Shown: positions 1-11,985 of the stretch, in pieces | How the letters are laid out: every line of letters starts with the position of its first letter | How positions within the stretch are numbered: the first letter of the stretch is position 1 | Assembly (NCBI GenBank): GCA_023634235.1 | Contig: JAMKCF010000019.1 | Location: 8,449,684-8,513,683 of the forward strand | Reading direction: 5' to 3' | From: Pisaster brevispinus | Taxonomy: Eukaryota > Echinodermata > Asteroidea > Forcipulatida > Asteriidae | DNA: 64,000 nucleotides | Notes under the pieces: model-generated | The model's input: only the letters and a program-made list of their open reading frames with translations | What the model was told of the DNA's origin: nothing | Database searches by the model: none | Program-made: the position numbers and the translations under genes

Positions 1-2350
1 ATGCAAATTTCTTTGCTAAATGAAAAATGAATTATGGAACCAGTTGCAACTTTGTAAACTTTATGGCAATTTGGAAGGTTACATATTACTGCTTAGCGAT
101 ATTTGTAGACCTATGTGCTAAGCATAAGCAGCTTTTTGTTTTATATAATAAGGTTATCCCATCACGCAGTGGTAATTGTATACCAGTAGGGCCTACAAGG
201 TCTAATATTAGGCTTCGGCAGCGGTTGATGTGGCTAGGGCACCGTTTCATAAAGTTGCGTCTAAAACACTAGTACGGTAGCCAAAAAAAGCACTACAAAC
301 TTTATGTTACCAGCCGAAATACCATACTGGTATCGTCATTTTTGCTTACTGTTGTTAAGCAATGTTTTCTACTTAGCAGCTTTGTGAAATAGGGCACAGA
401 ACTAGTCGCATTCTTCAACGGTGTCGCTGCTGCCCAAGTGTTATGATTTTGACGCTGCTTGTATTATAAGCTATTGCACTTCTAATATTTTTTGTATATT
501 TACTTGTCATCTCTCCCTTTCCTTACACCCGTAACTTATACCGACCAAGTATCAATGCACTTCTTGTTCGGTGTTATTGTTCACATTGTTAAAGGCTAAA
601 CCTACAGGGTGTGGGCACTATGTGCATATACGCAGGTAACAGTTCATATAAATTATAAAACAGTTGTAAACGAGTAGTTTTTGTGAATGATAACAAACAA
701 TTTCGATTTTGATCACGAAGCAATTATTAATCTGTACATCGTGGAAAGTTTGTTTGTATTAAGCTGTTGTTTTTTTTAAATTAAGGTTCTTGGTTTTGCT
801 ATATTTGTTGGGCACTCGCCTTGCTTTTTGTGCCTGGAATTGTGGCAAAGTTTTAAGCCTTGTGATTCTAATCAACGTTCTGAGTGTATGCTTTGCACTT
901 ATTTCTGTATAATTATGTGTTTCCCTTGTAGACCATCTTTTTTTAAATATTTGATTTACAGTGTATCGAAAATATATGTTCTTAATAATTGTACCGTTTA
1001 TTCCCTTTTATCGTTTACCTTTTGAAAAATAGACCTAATGCTTGTGTATACCGGGCAACTCTCGCGTGTATTCGAACTTTTTAACCCGTTAAAGTTAAAC
1101 ATTAACTTTCTTTCACAAAGCAATACACCCTTGAACTCGAGGGGCCCTAAAAAAAAAATGTTTTTGTTAATAAAAAAAAACCGCCCGTGATGTCGCTCAT
1201 CCATTTTTATTTCCACGTTACACGTAATGCCGCAAGGCATTATTTATTATTGGTAAATACTTAAAGTGTTATGGCAACAAAATGTTACTTTATTTGTTTG
1301 CAGCTGCTTCTCTTGTGAATAAACTTAAGTACGACTCTCCAAACTGTATCAGACTGAAGCGCCAAAATCTCTTTTTCAATTTCCAGTTTCCTTCCTCGGA
1401 AATTGTTTTGTTCTTGTTTTGAAACAACTTCATCTTTCAAAATTCGGATTTGTGGTGGACATATTCCAGGGAAGAAGTTGTACAACTTTAATGTTATCGC
1501 TCCGCATAATCAATGTTAAAGGGGCACACTGATTTCTGATTGGGCGCTTTTGGCTGTAAGACGCGTGAAATTAATTAATGGTTGAAAAGATACTTTAAAA
1601 GTAGAATATAATGGTTCACATTAATGTCCCTTGAACTGGTGTGGTTTTTGTGTAATTTTATGACAGAACACGGTCCGCTCTTATGTAGAACCAAAGTTTT
1701 CACTCCACAAAATGGCGGACCGTTCTTCCTCAAGTGTACTTTAAAAAAAAAATTATCACAACTCAATTAATACAACACACTGTTGTAGATGTTATATGGC
1801 TTGAACAACTCTTAACGAGGAAATAAGGAGCACAATGTAATTCCAAACGGGAAATGTTCAGAGATTTGAAGGCAATGTAATGTGCCCCTTTAAGGTCTAT
1901 TGACTCTTCAAAATGCAAGCGCTAGACGGTCAGAGTCCGACCTGAAGTGGCACTACTTGTCGTGTGGCGTACGGTATAATGCCATATGTGCTTCCGGCTG
2001 AAGTTGAGGTAGGCAGGTTTTACGTTTTTATACCGTTCAGAAAGTAACCAAGCCTTACTAAGTTATCATTCAGTTGTTCTCGCAGCTAAAACAAAACTGT
2101 TTAATATCTACTTTTAAAATGAGAGCTATTGGAGAATAAGAGAGACGACGGAGTAAATTTTTTGAAAATTTGAGTTTGCAAAGTTTATGCAAATCAAGTC
2201 TGTGGTTGTCTAGTACCGACACAAACAGCAATGGTGTTTTGAATCGAATCGCCATAGCCTAATTGGCATGAATGTGCTCCATTCGGGGTTTATAAGTCAA
2301 CTGGATCCTAATCGATTTGTAATGCTGTTTATTTCTTTTTTGACAACCAG
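1..2350. other. Upstream/intron region of galectin copy 1
   Basis: No coding exon is recognised here. From about 480 onward the sequence is alignable with roughly 10160-11970, so it belongs to the duplicated galectin unit. A diverged member of the GCTAAGCA-rich MITE family is visible around 290-400, ending in a motif like GCAGCTTTGTGAAATAGGGC. A TTAA-flanked MITE lies at 1520-1889. The strong pyrimidine tract and CAG at about 2325-2350 look like a splice acceptor. The galectin ATG exon therefore probably starts at 2351, and an untranslated leader exon should lie somewhere in this stretch, but I could not place it. Confidence 0.6.
1516..1893. mobile_element. TTAA-flanked MITE
   Basis: A 370-bp element (1520-1889) begins AGGGGCACA and ends TGTGCCCCT. 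It is flanked on both sides by TTAA (1516-1519 and 1890-1893). A TTAA target-site duplication is the hallmark of piggyBac-type insertions, so a non-autonomous piggyBac-like MITE is inferred. It encodes nothing recognisable. The corresponding element in the second galectin unit keeps the left end (about 11238) but has lost the right end and carries another insertion. Confidence 0.65.
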
Positions 2351-2364
2351 GAAACGCTGACAAG

Positions 2365-5300
2365 ATGGCTGATATCATCACTAATCCTGTAAGTTTCCTT
2401 AGTTGAAGTTATTTTATGGTGGGCTCGTACCGTAGGGGTCGGGGGCTGATGGCGTGGGCAGGGTTGGTCACAAGGCTCGAATATTGATCTTTGATTATTT
2501 TATACCCATTTTTCAATTCGTGATCTTCTGTGTGTTTATTGCTATATAGGAGATTCCATATGGTGGAGGAATTCCTGCTGGACTTTTCCCGTCCAAGACT
2601 ATTTTCATACAAGGATATGTGCCACCGCAGAGTGAAAGGTAACGGCAATTTAGACTTGGCCCAGTGTCACAATGTTCGAAGAGATGTTGTTTTTTTAATT
2701 TTTTTATTAATAGAAGTTATTCCAGGCCACTCAGCTTTCTCCTTGAAGCCACAATGTTTTACATTAATTGCACCATTGCACTGTATTATAAAAGCAGTAT
2801 TTGTGCTTTAATTTGTTACACTACCAACACCGGTTTACATCTAGTTTATTCAAAGGCATACTTTGTCCGAACACCGTCATCGAAGACTCGACCCACCTTC
2901 TTCATCTATGTTTGGCCGGGGCAACTTCCTGTGTCCAAATATCATATTGGAAAAAAAAGTCCCGTCGTGAGAAATGCTTTCATAAGTCTCGGTTAAAGGT
3001 TGATGGTGATAAAAATAGATTGATGGTTCTAACATGTTTTGATAAACAGTAGTCTTGGTTCAAGACCTATTTTTGGTTTGCCACATTTTTTCCAGGAGAG
3101 GGCGCTATCATCCACGAACCGCTGTTACCGCACGATGTGGTTCAACTTTGTCCCCATTGGGGAGATCGATCTCGCCGCTCCATTTTCCCCCGAACGTAAG
3201 GTATCAATACGGTGCGTTGTCCACTGGTAGCGAGGCTGGAAGCGGTTCGTGATGTTACAGCAGTTCGTGCATGACAGCGCCCTCTTGCGGGAAAAATTGT
3301 GACAAAATGAGATCGTGCACCAACACTATGGGCACCCGAAAAAGTTTTAAGTTTTTCATACTAATGTTTGCTGAAAAATGATTTAGAAGAAAAACTATGA
3401 TTCCTTGTTTCAGAAATTATTATTATTGAATCAAGTGTGAACATTGGCGCGCTGTGGATGGATGCTGGCCATTTTCTGAAAATAAAGTGTTTTAAAAACC
3501 ACGAATTCTTGTTTTCCAGATTCCACATAAACCTCCAATCTGGTCTTCAAAGCCAACCACGGTCGGACATCGCGCTCCACTTCAATCCACGTTTTGTTTT
3601 CAAGCAACAGAAGGCCGAATATGTGGTTATGAATTCTCTGATGTCCCAGCAGTGGGGACAAGAGCAACGCGGAGGTACTTTCCCGTTTGTGAGGGGCCAA
3701 AACTTTGAGGTCATCATACTGTGTGAAGTGAACGAATATAAGGTAAGTTAGAAATCAATAAATCTACCGCACAAACCTGTACCTTTTTGGAGAGAGTAAA
3801 TCAGGTGAGGCAACGCTATGCCCCCACCCCAATCCCTCTTCCCCACTCCCTCCTTCCTCCACTCAGGCCCCCTCCCCAATCCAGACAAAATGTTCCTCAA
3901 TTGTGGCCAACTATCTTTCACCAAATTGCAAACAAAATTTACCCACACATTGCATTTTTTTCCTATATTGTAGTCGTCATGTATACTCCTTTAGTTCAAT
4001 TTTAACACAGCAATTGTTCTGGTCCCTTTTAGCCTAGACTGATCTGCATTCACAACTGCTGTTGCACACAGGGAAATCGACCAAAATTGTTGTCGTTCAT
4101 TATTTAATTTATACCTTCATGATCATACTACCGTACCCATTTCATAAAATCACTTGCAGGTTGCAGTGAATGGTGTTCACTATGCGTCCTTCCAACATCG
4201 TATCCCCGATCTTCAGAGAGTGACCTCCATTTCAATTGATGGAGGAGTGAAGATCTATAACATCCGTTACGATCCACCGTCAGTGGTAAGCGGCGTGGTG
4301 GTATATCAGTCTTGAAACACCGCGGAAATGTGTACAAAACACGGTCTTTGTCTCGGAAAGTCCGGTGTGTTTGCTGTTTTAAATTAATGAGCGGGAAAAG
4401 CCGCGAAAATTAAATGTGAGCAGACGCTTTGGAAATAGACCGATTGTGCAAACAGTTTTTACATGTCATCACGTGACTTGTAGTTGGTACTATGTCATCG
4501 CAGCTGATGGGAAAGACATGCACAGACTTTGCTGTGGCTTATCCATATACGGCTTTATTTTTAATTTTCAGTAAACAACACTGTTGCTAAGCCCTTTTTA
4601 AAATAAAAGTTGTATGTTGTGACATTGAATAAGTCACATTACTTTTTCATAAAATTACCAGTGTTCTACCAGTAAGAGGTTTAATTTGGAGTAATGCACT
4701 ACCGGCCTCGGAAGACGCTGTGTAACCACCCTCGTCCCGGTGTGCAACGGAGGAGTCCAACCTGGGCTAAAGCACCCGGTCTTTTGTTTGTTATGTAAAC
4801 CACTGTAGTAAAAGTAAAGAGCGTTGGGGAAAGTAAGCATAAGCATTGCAGGATTTCAAATAGACAAAGGAACCAAACAGTTTTGGAAAGCCTTTTCTTT
4901 TGGATGATTTCAGCTTTAATAATGTGACATTCTTGTGTTGAAAAGTGCTTGATCGCGGTCGTCCGTGTGAGCACCAAAGTCGTTCCTCGTGTAAAATTTC
5001 CAAAACTTGCCTAGTATTTTAGCGGTTCCGTAAAAACCCCGGAATATTCTTCACATATTTCAAGAAAGATAAGCCTCGATCGATTAAACAAATGCAACAA
5101 TCATCATGTACTTTACAACAACGGCAGTTTCCTATGGAGGACGCCTTTTTGTGTGTGTTTGAAACCCACTATAGGTCACGTGACATGGACATCAGCATTG
5201 GTCTGTTGTGTGTAGGCATTTCCGCTGTTGTACATGTAATGTCATTTTCCCCCTCATATCATAACGCAAAAACACATTTCTATAAAATTACGGAAATGTA

Positions 5301-8300
5301 GTTTGAAAACAGCGGAATTAATTCTAACAAATGCTTTTTGTTTTTGACGCAGTCCAAGTGTCATGGTAAGAAACGTGCAGAAAGACATTTTCTTGAAAGC
5401 CGTTAGTCTTTTCATTTTCTTTTATCTTTACACAGGTGATGCCACCAGCGGCTGCGTATCCTCCAGCTGCACATACGGTAACTGACTTTCATCATTGTTT
5501 TTTATGTGTTTACTTCCGAGCTCCCAGGAAATTCCTGGGGAATTTCAACCCCACCGAAGTTACACAATCATGTGTTTCAATGTCCCAGGGAAACTTGGCA
5601 CACTTGTTTACCATGGATAATGTTATTAAAGGAGGGAAACCTATAGTTGAAAACTTGCGTGTACGTGTACAACTATGTATAGAACTCTTTGGGAGAAGTA
5701 TTGGTTCAGAGAAGAACCGGTGTATACTGTTCGAAACGTCGATACTATCAGGGATGTGATTTCTCCGTTTTTTTCTGGAAATCCCTTTTTTTAACCCCCC
5801 CCCAAAAATGTTTTTAATTAAGATAAAACCAAATAGAATGCCCAGAGTGCAGATTAGGGTTTTTAAAAACAATTTTTAAATGTATGTATATTTAAAGTAG
5901 GCTTCGAGCTCACAAGTTTTCGCCCTCGCAAGCTTTCGCGCTTTGCGCTCACAGTTCAGGTTTTTTTTTTCAACAGCATATCACATCCCTGTTCTTCTCA
6001 GAACCAACGCTTCTCCCAAAAAAGTTTTATACCGGTACTCTTTGTACCTGCAAGTTTGCCACCATATTGTTTTCTCTCTTATGATCCACATCATGCGGGT
6101 AATGCTGCTGAGTGTTCTCCCAAACCAAACTGCTAATACCCGGGAATAGTTCCCGGGAATTTCCAGAGGTTAGCGTTTGTAAATTTAGAATTAGTCAGGA
6201 TAATTGTTGTTTTCTCATTGCAAGGGTTAGTGTTTGAACCGCAGCTATTTTTCACATTATTTTTTCGTGTCTGATTTAATTCCCTGATTTTCTTTCGTTT
6301 TTCCAAACGTGTTTTCAACCACCAACAGAACGAGTTGACAGTCATGAACCCGGTAAGTTTAAAGACCTACTTGAACGAAAACGGCAACAAGTGATCTTTG
6401 CTGAAGTTCATTCAAAATGTTTCCGATCATTAAGGAAATTGAGTTCATGCGATTAAACAGATTGTAGAATACAATAATTTTGAATACCTTTCTCCAGTGC
6501 TTTTCATCACTCATGTTATGTCATATTATGTGGGAGCTCCGTTTTGTATAGCCGCTTTGTTGAAACATAGAGATATAAGAAAGCAAACTCCCTCACATGA
6601 CGTCAAAGTATCGTCATTTTGACGAACGCCGTCAACGGCAGAAGTGTTTCTTCTTTTTTTAAACCTCGAGGTTGGGGCCTATTTTTTGGATCGATAATTA
6701 CGAAAAATTCAGAAGTTCACAAATATCAAAGTAACAATAAACAAACACCGCATAAACAAGTTTAAATAACATTCCCGTTAAAAAAAATCGCTGAAGTACC
6801 TGTTTAATTGAAAGAGAGATTGAAATGCGAAAGTCACAAAGTCAGCAACGACTTGGCTTTTGAAAAATCTCAAGGTTCTTAACTAACAAAGATTTGTTTA
6901 CCTTGTCACTCCCCGGGCTCCGTCGGGCCATTCAATATCCCTCCAAAGAAGCGACGGTGATTTGGAGGCGGGGTAGTTTTCACACGTGATTTCCTCGGCT
7001 TTGACAGCATGTCAGACAGCAGTCTTTCTTGTTAGGCTCGGTACTGACACGAAGTTCATGTTTTATAGAACTCCCAGATTGAAACTGATAGCAAAAAATG
7101 CATTCCTTTCCCTGCACCATTTGGGGAAACTGTTATAGAGCTACACTGTTTCACGTACCTATTATTGTCTCGATTCCTCCCATAAGCCGACTCCCTATGT
7201 CGGGCCGTTGAGTGGCAGTTTGCAGGATGGCACCATGATCAAAGTGAAGCTGACGGTCAAACCCAACCCCACCAGGTAAACTTCGACTAACACTGACATA
7301 ATTATATACAAATAATGAAACGCTGGGCAGATGGCACCGCCGTAGTTTGGTGGTTAATCATTTTTCTTTTTCAATATTACACGACGAATTTGGAAATATA
7401 ATTTCGTTGATGTAAAGGCTGGGCCATACATATTGCTTCTCGAAAATTATTTTGGAGTATATACAAACGTTACACTACAAAAAATACTTCAGTTGTATTT
7501 CACGGTCCGACTGAAATAGAGAGCAATGATACTATAATTCATGGATTGAACATTTTTCCATTACAAACTTAATAAATGCACCAAAAGACACATTTTAAAA
7601 CCCATAAACCATACTTTGATTTTTTCAAAAGTTCAAATCAACTCAGTTAGGAATTACACCAAGCCGAACCTGCGCCATGTTGTTTAGCATTGCAGACTTC
7701 CATTTTGTTTCCAAACGGTGACCACCACGTTGTATGGTCGGCCTCGAGTATTACAAACTATGTAACTGGGTTGGCACTTATAAGCTGCTCTTTTAATGAA
7801 AAACTTGAAGACAGTTTTGATAAAAGTATACTTTTTGTTTTTATAAGTAACGACGTTTTGTTTATCATCGATAATTATGGGTGATTTTGGTAACAAACTT
7901 GTGTTGTATTTTAGTACTATATGCTGCCCGTACGTTTGCCAAACGTGTTGGCAAAACTCGTGACTGTGACGTCACCAAAGAAAGGCCCATACATTAAAAC
8001 AAGTTTGGTTTATCTTCGTTTTAAGGTTCGACATCAATTTGCAGAGGTCCACCCAAGAGAACCCAAGACCCGACATCGCGTTTCACTTCAACCCACGCTT
8101 CAATGACGCCAGCATCCGCCGTAACTCACTGAAAGGTGGACGCTGGGACTCCGGCGAGGAGAAGGCCGCGCCCTTCTTCCCGTTTGTCGCTGGGGGAACC
8201 TTTGAGGTCAGTGCTCTATCCAGTAGTCATGCATTTCTCCCAAGTTTTTATCACTAAGAGCAAATAAAATATGGCCCAATGTCATAGAGCTGCTTAATCA

Positions 8301-9105
8301 CAACAATTTGCTTATGGCCATTCAGCTGGTTTACCTTGTTTTAGTAAGCAAAATTGGTTTGTGCTGAGCTACTTATTGCTGCTGAATAAGCAGCTAAGTT
8401 TTATTGGCTCCAGGGCCCAACTTTGTAGAGCCGCATAAGCAGCAGACTTACCAATACTGTTTCTTTTGAACACGTTTTTAAAGGAAATGTATACTTTTGG
8501 TTTTTCGAACCGTTCGATTGTTTCAATCGTACATAAATGTAGACAATAAATATACAATAAAACTAACCTGTGAAAATTTCATTTCAAAAGGGGGTAGTGT
8601 TTTTGAGATACGGCCGAAAATCAGTAATGCCGAGCAGCTATGTCCACGCAGGATGAATAATCCGTAATTGGAATAATACACTATCTGAGAAACGTATCTG
8701 ACAGTAATGTTTCTCAAATTCAAATTTTGGGGGAATACAAACTGAAATCTTTTCCGGTAGGCCTAACTACATCACTTCAAAGTGCAATGATTCTCAAAGT
8801 GTTTTATATCGAAAGCTGCTGTACTTCTAACCAAGTAAGTTTTTATTGCCATTGATTTTAAGAGTGATATTCCTTTTAAGGAAATTGCTTTCTAATAGGA
8901 AGCAAGTTTGTGGGCGTAGCTAAGCCCTACTGTTATGTGATTGTTAACATTGCAGATATCCATATTGTGCATGAAGAAATGCTACATCGTCTTGGTGGAC
9001 GGAAACAAAATGGTGGAGTACAACCATCGTCAAGGCGTGCACACTGTCAATGCTTTGTCAGTGCATGGTGATGTTATCATCCGAGAAATCTCCATGATGC
9101 AATAG
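2365..9105 (+). CDS. Two-domain (tandem-repeat) galectin, copy 1, nine coding exons, 315 aa
   Basis: Exons: 2365-2388, 2550-2638, 3520-3742, 4160-4285, 5436-5477, 6329-6352, 7187-7275, 8026-8206, 8956-9105 (stop TAG). All junctions are GT-AG and the phases fit, summing to 948 nt. The product is a beta-galactoside-binding lectin with two carbohydrate domains joined by a proline/alanine-rich linker (about residues 155-176); it has no signal peptide, as is usual for galectins. Domain 1 (about 9-154) has the full sugar-binding set: H58, N60, R62 in HFNPRF, N76, and W83, E86, R88 in WGQEQR. Domain 2 (about 177-315) keeps HFNPRF (226-231) and N239, but WGxExR is replaced by WDSGEEK (246-252). The family is typically involved in cell adhesion and innate recognition; the exact role here is unknown. 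The start ATG follows a likely acceptor at 2350. Confidence 0.92.
3082..3301. mobile_element. MITE with GAGGGCGCTAT terminal repeats, short form
   Basis: Inverted ends read CACATTTTTTCC-x-GAGAGGGCGCTAT on the left and ACAGCGCCCTCTTGCGGGAAAAATTGTG on the right in pieces; the shared cores are AGGGCGCTAT and CACAATTTTTCCC. It lies in galectin intron 2 about 220 bp before exon 3. The same insertion, longer, is present in the second gene at 13665-14661, so it predates the duplication. Confidence 0.6.
5515..6175. repeat. Foldback-type repeat in galectin copy 1 intron 5
   Basis: Inverted segments face each other: GGGAGAAGTATTGGTTC near 5692 and GAACCAACGCTTCTCCC near 6001, plus AGGGATGTGAT near 5750 opposed to ATCACATCCCT near 5983. 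The outer parts carry opposed GGAAATTCC-like motifs (5527 and 6155). A motif CGAAACGTCGA is inside. A diverged version sits in the second gene at about 15975-16380. A hairpin-forming non-autonomous element is inferred. Confidence 0.45.
8477..8880. mobile_element. MITE family A, copy in galectin copy 1 intron 8
   Basis: A roughly 400-bp AT-rich unit starts AAAGGAAATGTATAC and ends TTCCTTTTAAGG. It shares internal motifs (GAACCGTTCGATTGTTT, AACCTGTGAAAATTTCATTT, TGACAGTAATGTTTCTCA) with units at 41693-42070 and, reversed, 49427-49812. No coding content. It is absent as a full unit from the second galectin gene, although nearby traces exist around 18600-18830. Confidence 0.6.
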
Positions 9106-11971
9106 AGCTGCAAGCACGATGTGGGAGTCGGCCACGCCCTCCATCACAAAGGCTGATGGGTTTATCTTACGCCCAAAATACTCAGCACAAGACGAAGTGT
9201 TTAAACATTTCTTAACATTAATGGACTCTTTTTCTCTAATTGTTAGACAGAATACTTTGCTACTTTGTTAAATCCGCCGTCTTGAAAGAAAGCCTAATAA
9301 CCGAGTTTTATAAATTAGGAGGCGACAACTATATACGTACGTCATCACACCAAGCTGAACAAACAAAAAATCTATAACAAATGACCGAATCTTAGTGCAG
9401 ATTACGCCACCGTAATTGTCAGTTTGGTTGTTGTTATTAATTTTGGTTTTACCCTACACCGATGTGTGTTAGCACTGTATACTCAGTACTTTCCCGAGTT
9501 CTGTGGAACAAAAAATTCACAGGCATATTACTTCGGCAGCCTTTCGCGAGGCTGTTAGTTTCCTGTGGTGATTGGTCGAGGTAATTGTTTGATCGATTCA
9601 GAAAATAAAAATAAAAATGGAAATGTTGTATTTTTTATAGTAGGCCTACACAGAGAGCACACACAGACGTGTTGGCAGGAAAAAAATGAAATTGGGCCCA
9701 GATGTTGTACCATATTAATATCAGGGTAATAATTTATGTACAATGAATGGTCCGTGTGCGAACTTGACCCAAATGGGAGAGCGGCCGGGTTTGCGGTGGG
9801 TTGCGGGCCAGGTTTTGGTGCCGCACGTGATTCGTGCCGCGCGTCAACGTTGTTTTCGTTGCACATGTTTTCGTAAATCATCAGCCGCGGTTTCATACCT
9901 TGCGTTCGTTCATCCTCTTTCAAAAGAAATATGTGAAATAAATCAAATTTTGAAATACGAAGAAAATTTAAAAAATCGTATCCCTTAGTATGGATCACCG
10001 GACCAAAAAAAGGCCGTACGAAAATTTGCAGCCCAATCTATATAAGGCACCTGGGAGTTTTTCTTACACAAACAGACACGTTACTTGCATTAATAGTGTA
10101 TGGATTCCCCAATGATGTCACTAGCCCTTCCTAGTGATTTGACTTTGACCCTTCGCTATTACACTTCTAATTGTCTGTATTTTTCATTTATTTGATTTTC
10201 TTCTTATGTTTACTCGATCCGTAATTAATACCGACCAAGTAGCTATAATTAATGCACTTATTCTATTATTGTTTAGATATTATGCTAAACCAACCGAAAG
10301 CCCTAATTACCTTACTATTTTATTATTTGGATAGGCTGTGCACATATATAATAATATGTTATAAACAAGTAGATTTTGCGAATGATGTAAAACGATTCCG
10401 TACCACACGTTTTTGATCACGAAGCAATTAATAATCTCCACCGTGAAATGTTTGTTTTGCTGTATTTGGTTTACCCTCGCCCTGCTTGTTGTGCCTGGAT
10501 TTGTAGCAAAGTTCTAAGCCTTGTGATTCTAGGTTCCGAGTGTAGGCTTTGTGTATAGGTTTTGGTTTTTTTGGTGGCGCGGGTTAGCAAGGCTAGGGCG
10601 AGGACCTTATTCCATTAATTTTACACATTTTACTGCACTCTTTTCTGTGTATGCATTTCCTGTCTTTTATGTGATTTACAGTGTATCGACAATATAATGT
10701 TCTTATTATTTGTACTGTTCATTTCGTTTTATTTTTAACTCTTTAGAAGAAAAGAATGTGGGGTTTGTTTCCCCCCGGGCAACTCTCGCATGTATTCAAA
10801 CGTTCACAATTGATTTTCTTTCACAAAGCAACATACCCTGGGTCTCGAGGGTCCTCAAAATAAAATGCGCGCGAAACTTGATGCCCCCAACATGATCTCA
10901 TCGCTCAACCGTGAAGAGTTGTGCACTTTTCTTGTTTACACGTAATGGCCTTTCAGGCATTACGCATTATTGGTAAAAAAATTGAAAATATTATAGTAAC
11001 AAATGCTCAAATAGATTGTTTGCAGCAGCTTCTTTTGTAAATTAATTTGAGTTGGCTTCTCCAAATTGTATCAAACTGAAGCGCTAAAGCTCCTTTTATT
11101 ATTTTAAATTTCCTTTCTCGGAAATTGTTTCGGTTTGAGATATTCTCGTTTTGAAACAAATTCACCTTTTAAAATTTGAATTCTGTGTTAATCCGGGAGT
11201 AAGTGCACTTTAATGTTATCGCCCCGCATAATCAATGTTAAAGGGGCACACAGCAGCCGATTTCACGAAACGCTAGGATTAATCCTATTTCGAGTTAGGA
11301 CGAGTAACTAGTCCTAACTTAGGATTAATCTTAAGGTTTACATGTTACAGTGCAAGGCTGTGACTCGTCCCAAGTCCCAAGATTAATCCTAAGTTAGGAA
11401 GTGTTTGGTGAAATCGACGGCTGGTTTCTGATTAGGCGCTTTGGGCTATAAACAGCGTTTGTTATTAAATGAATTATGGTTGGAAAGATATTTAAGTATA
11501 ATAGGGCCTATAACGATTTACATAAGTATAGTCTCTTGATGCGCCAATGGTTATGGGTTTGACCTGAACAATCAAGTGGTACTATTGTGTACGAGTAAAT
11601 TCCCGGTGAATTCCATATGCTCCAGACTGAAGTTGAGGTAGGTGTATTTTTACGTTATTCTGTTCAAATCACTTTCTCACAGATACAAAAAAGGAAACAT
11701 TTAATATCTAGAAATTGTACTTTTAAATGAGCTTGCAACATTTATACAAACCAAGTCTGAAAGACTACCGGTATGTGTGGTTTTGGGGTTTTTTTTATAG
11801 CGAAAAACTGTCATAATAATTCAATATCATAACGGTTGCAATGCAACGAACATGGCCCCATAGGCTTACCTTCTTTCAGCAATTGCTCCACTCGGGGTTT
11901 TCAAATAAACTGGATCCTTAGTTTCTATACAGTCGATATATAATGCTGTTTATTTCTTTTTTGACAACCAG
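9106..11971. other. Spacer between the two galectin genes
   Basis: This stretch holds the 3' flank of copy 1 and the duplicated 5' region of copy 2. From about 10160 onward it parallels 480-2350, for example matching around 10440-10700 versus 780-1010 and 11030-11250 versus 1300-1530. AATAAA-like strings occur near 9604 but no polyadenylation site can be fixed. No coding exon was recognised. The longest open frame in it (minus strand, 9555-9998) has no domain-like character. Confidence 0.6.
11256..11421. mobile_element. Nested MITE inside a MITE remnant
   Basis: About 165 bp begins GCCGATTTCACGAAACGCTA and ends in the inverse form TTTGGTGAAATCGACGGC. It carries internal inverted blocks related to CCTAACTTAGGATTAATC. 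It interrupts the left part of the TTAA-type MITE homologous to 1520-1889, between GGGGCACA and GGTTTCTGATT. It is absent from the matching site in copy 1 (about 1530), so it was inserted after the galectin duplication, or was cleanly lost from copy 1. Confidence 0.6.
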
Positions 11972-11985
11972 GAAACGCTGACAAG

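Noticed and set aside
2530..2811. Frame MCLLLYRRFHMVEEFLLDFSR, present in both galectin copies
   Set aside because: A shadow frame over exon 2; conservation between copies is explained by the real galectin frame (EIPYGGGIPAGLFPS).
5510..5872. 120-codon minus-strand frame in galectin intron 5
   Set aside because: It falls in a foldback repeat and is not open in the matching intron of copy 2.
9555..9998. 147-codon open frame on the minus strand between the galectins
   Set aside because: Low-complexity composition, no recognisable domain, and not preserved in the corresponding part of the other duplicated unit.
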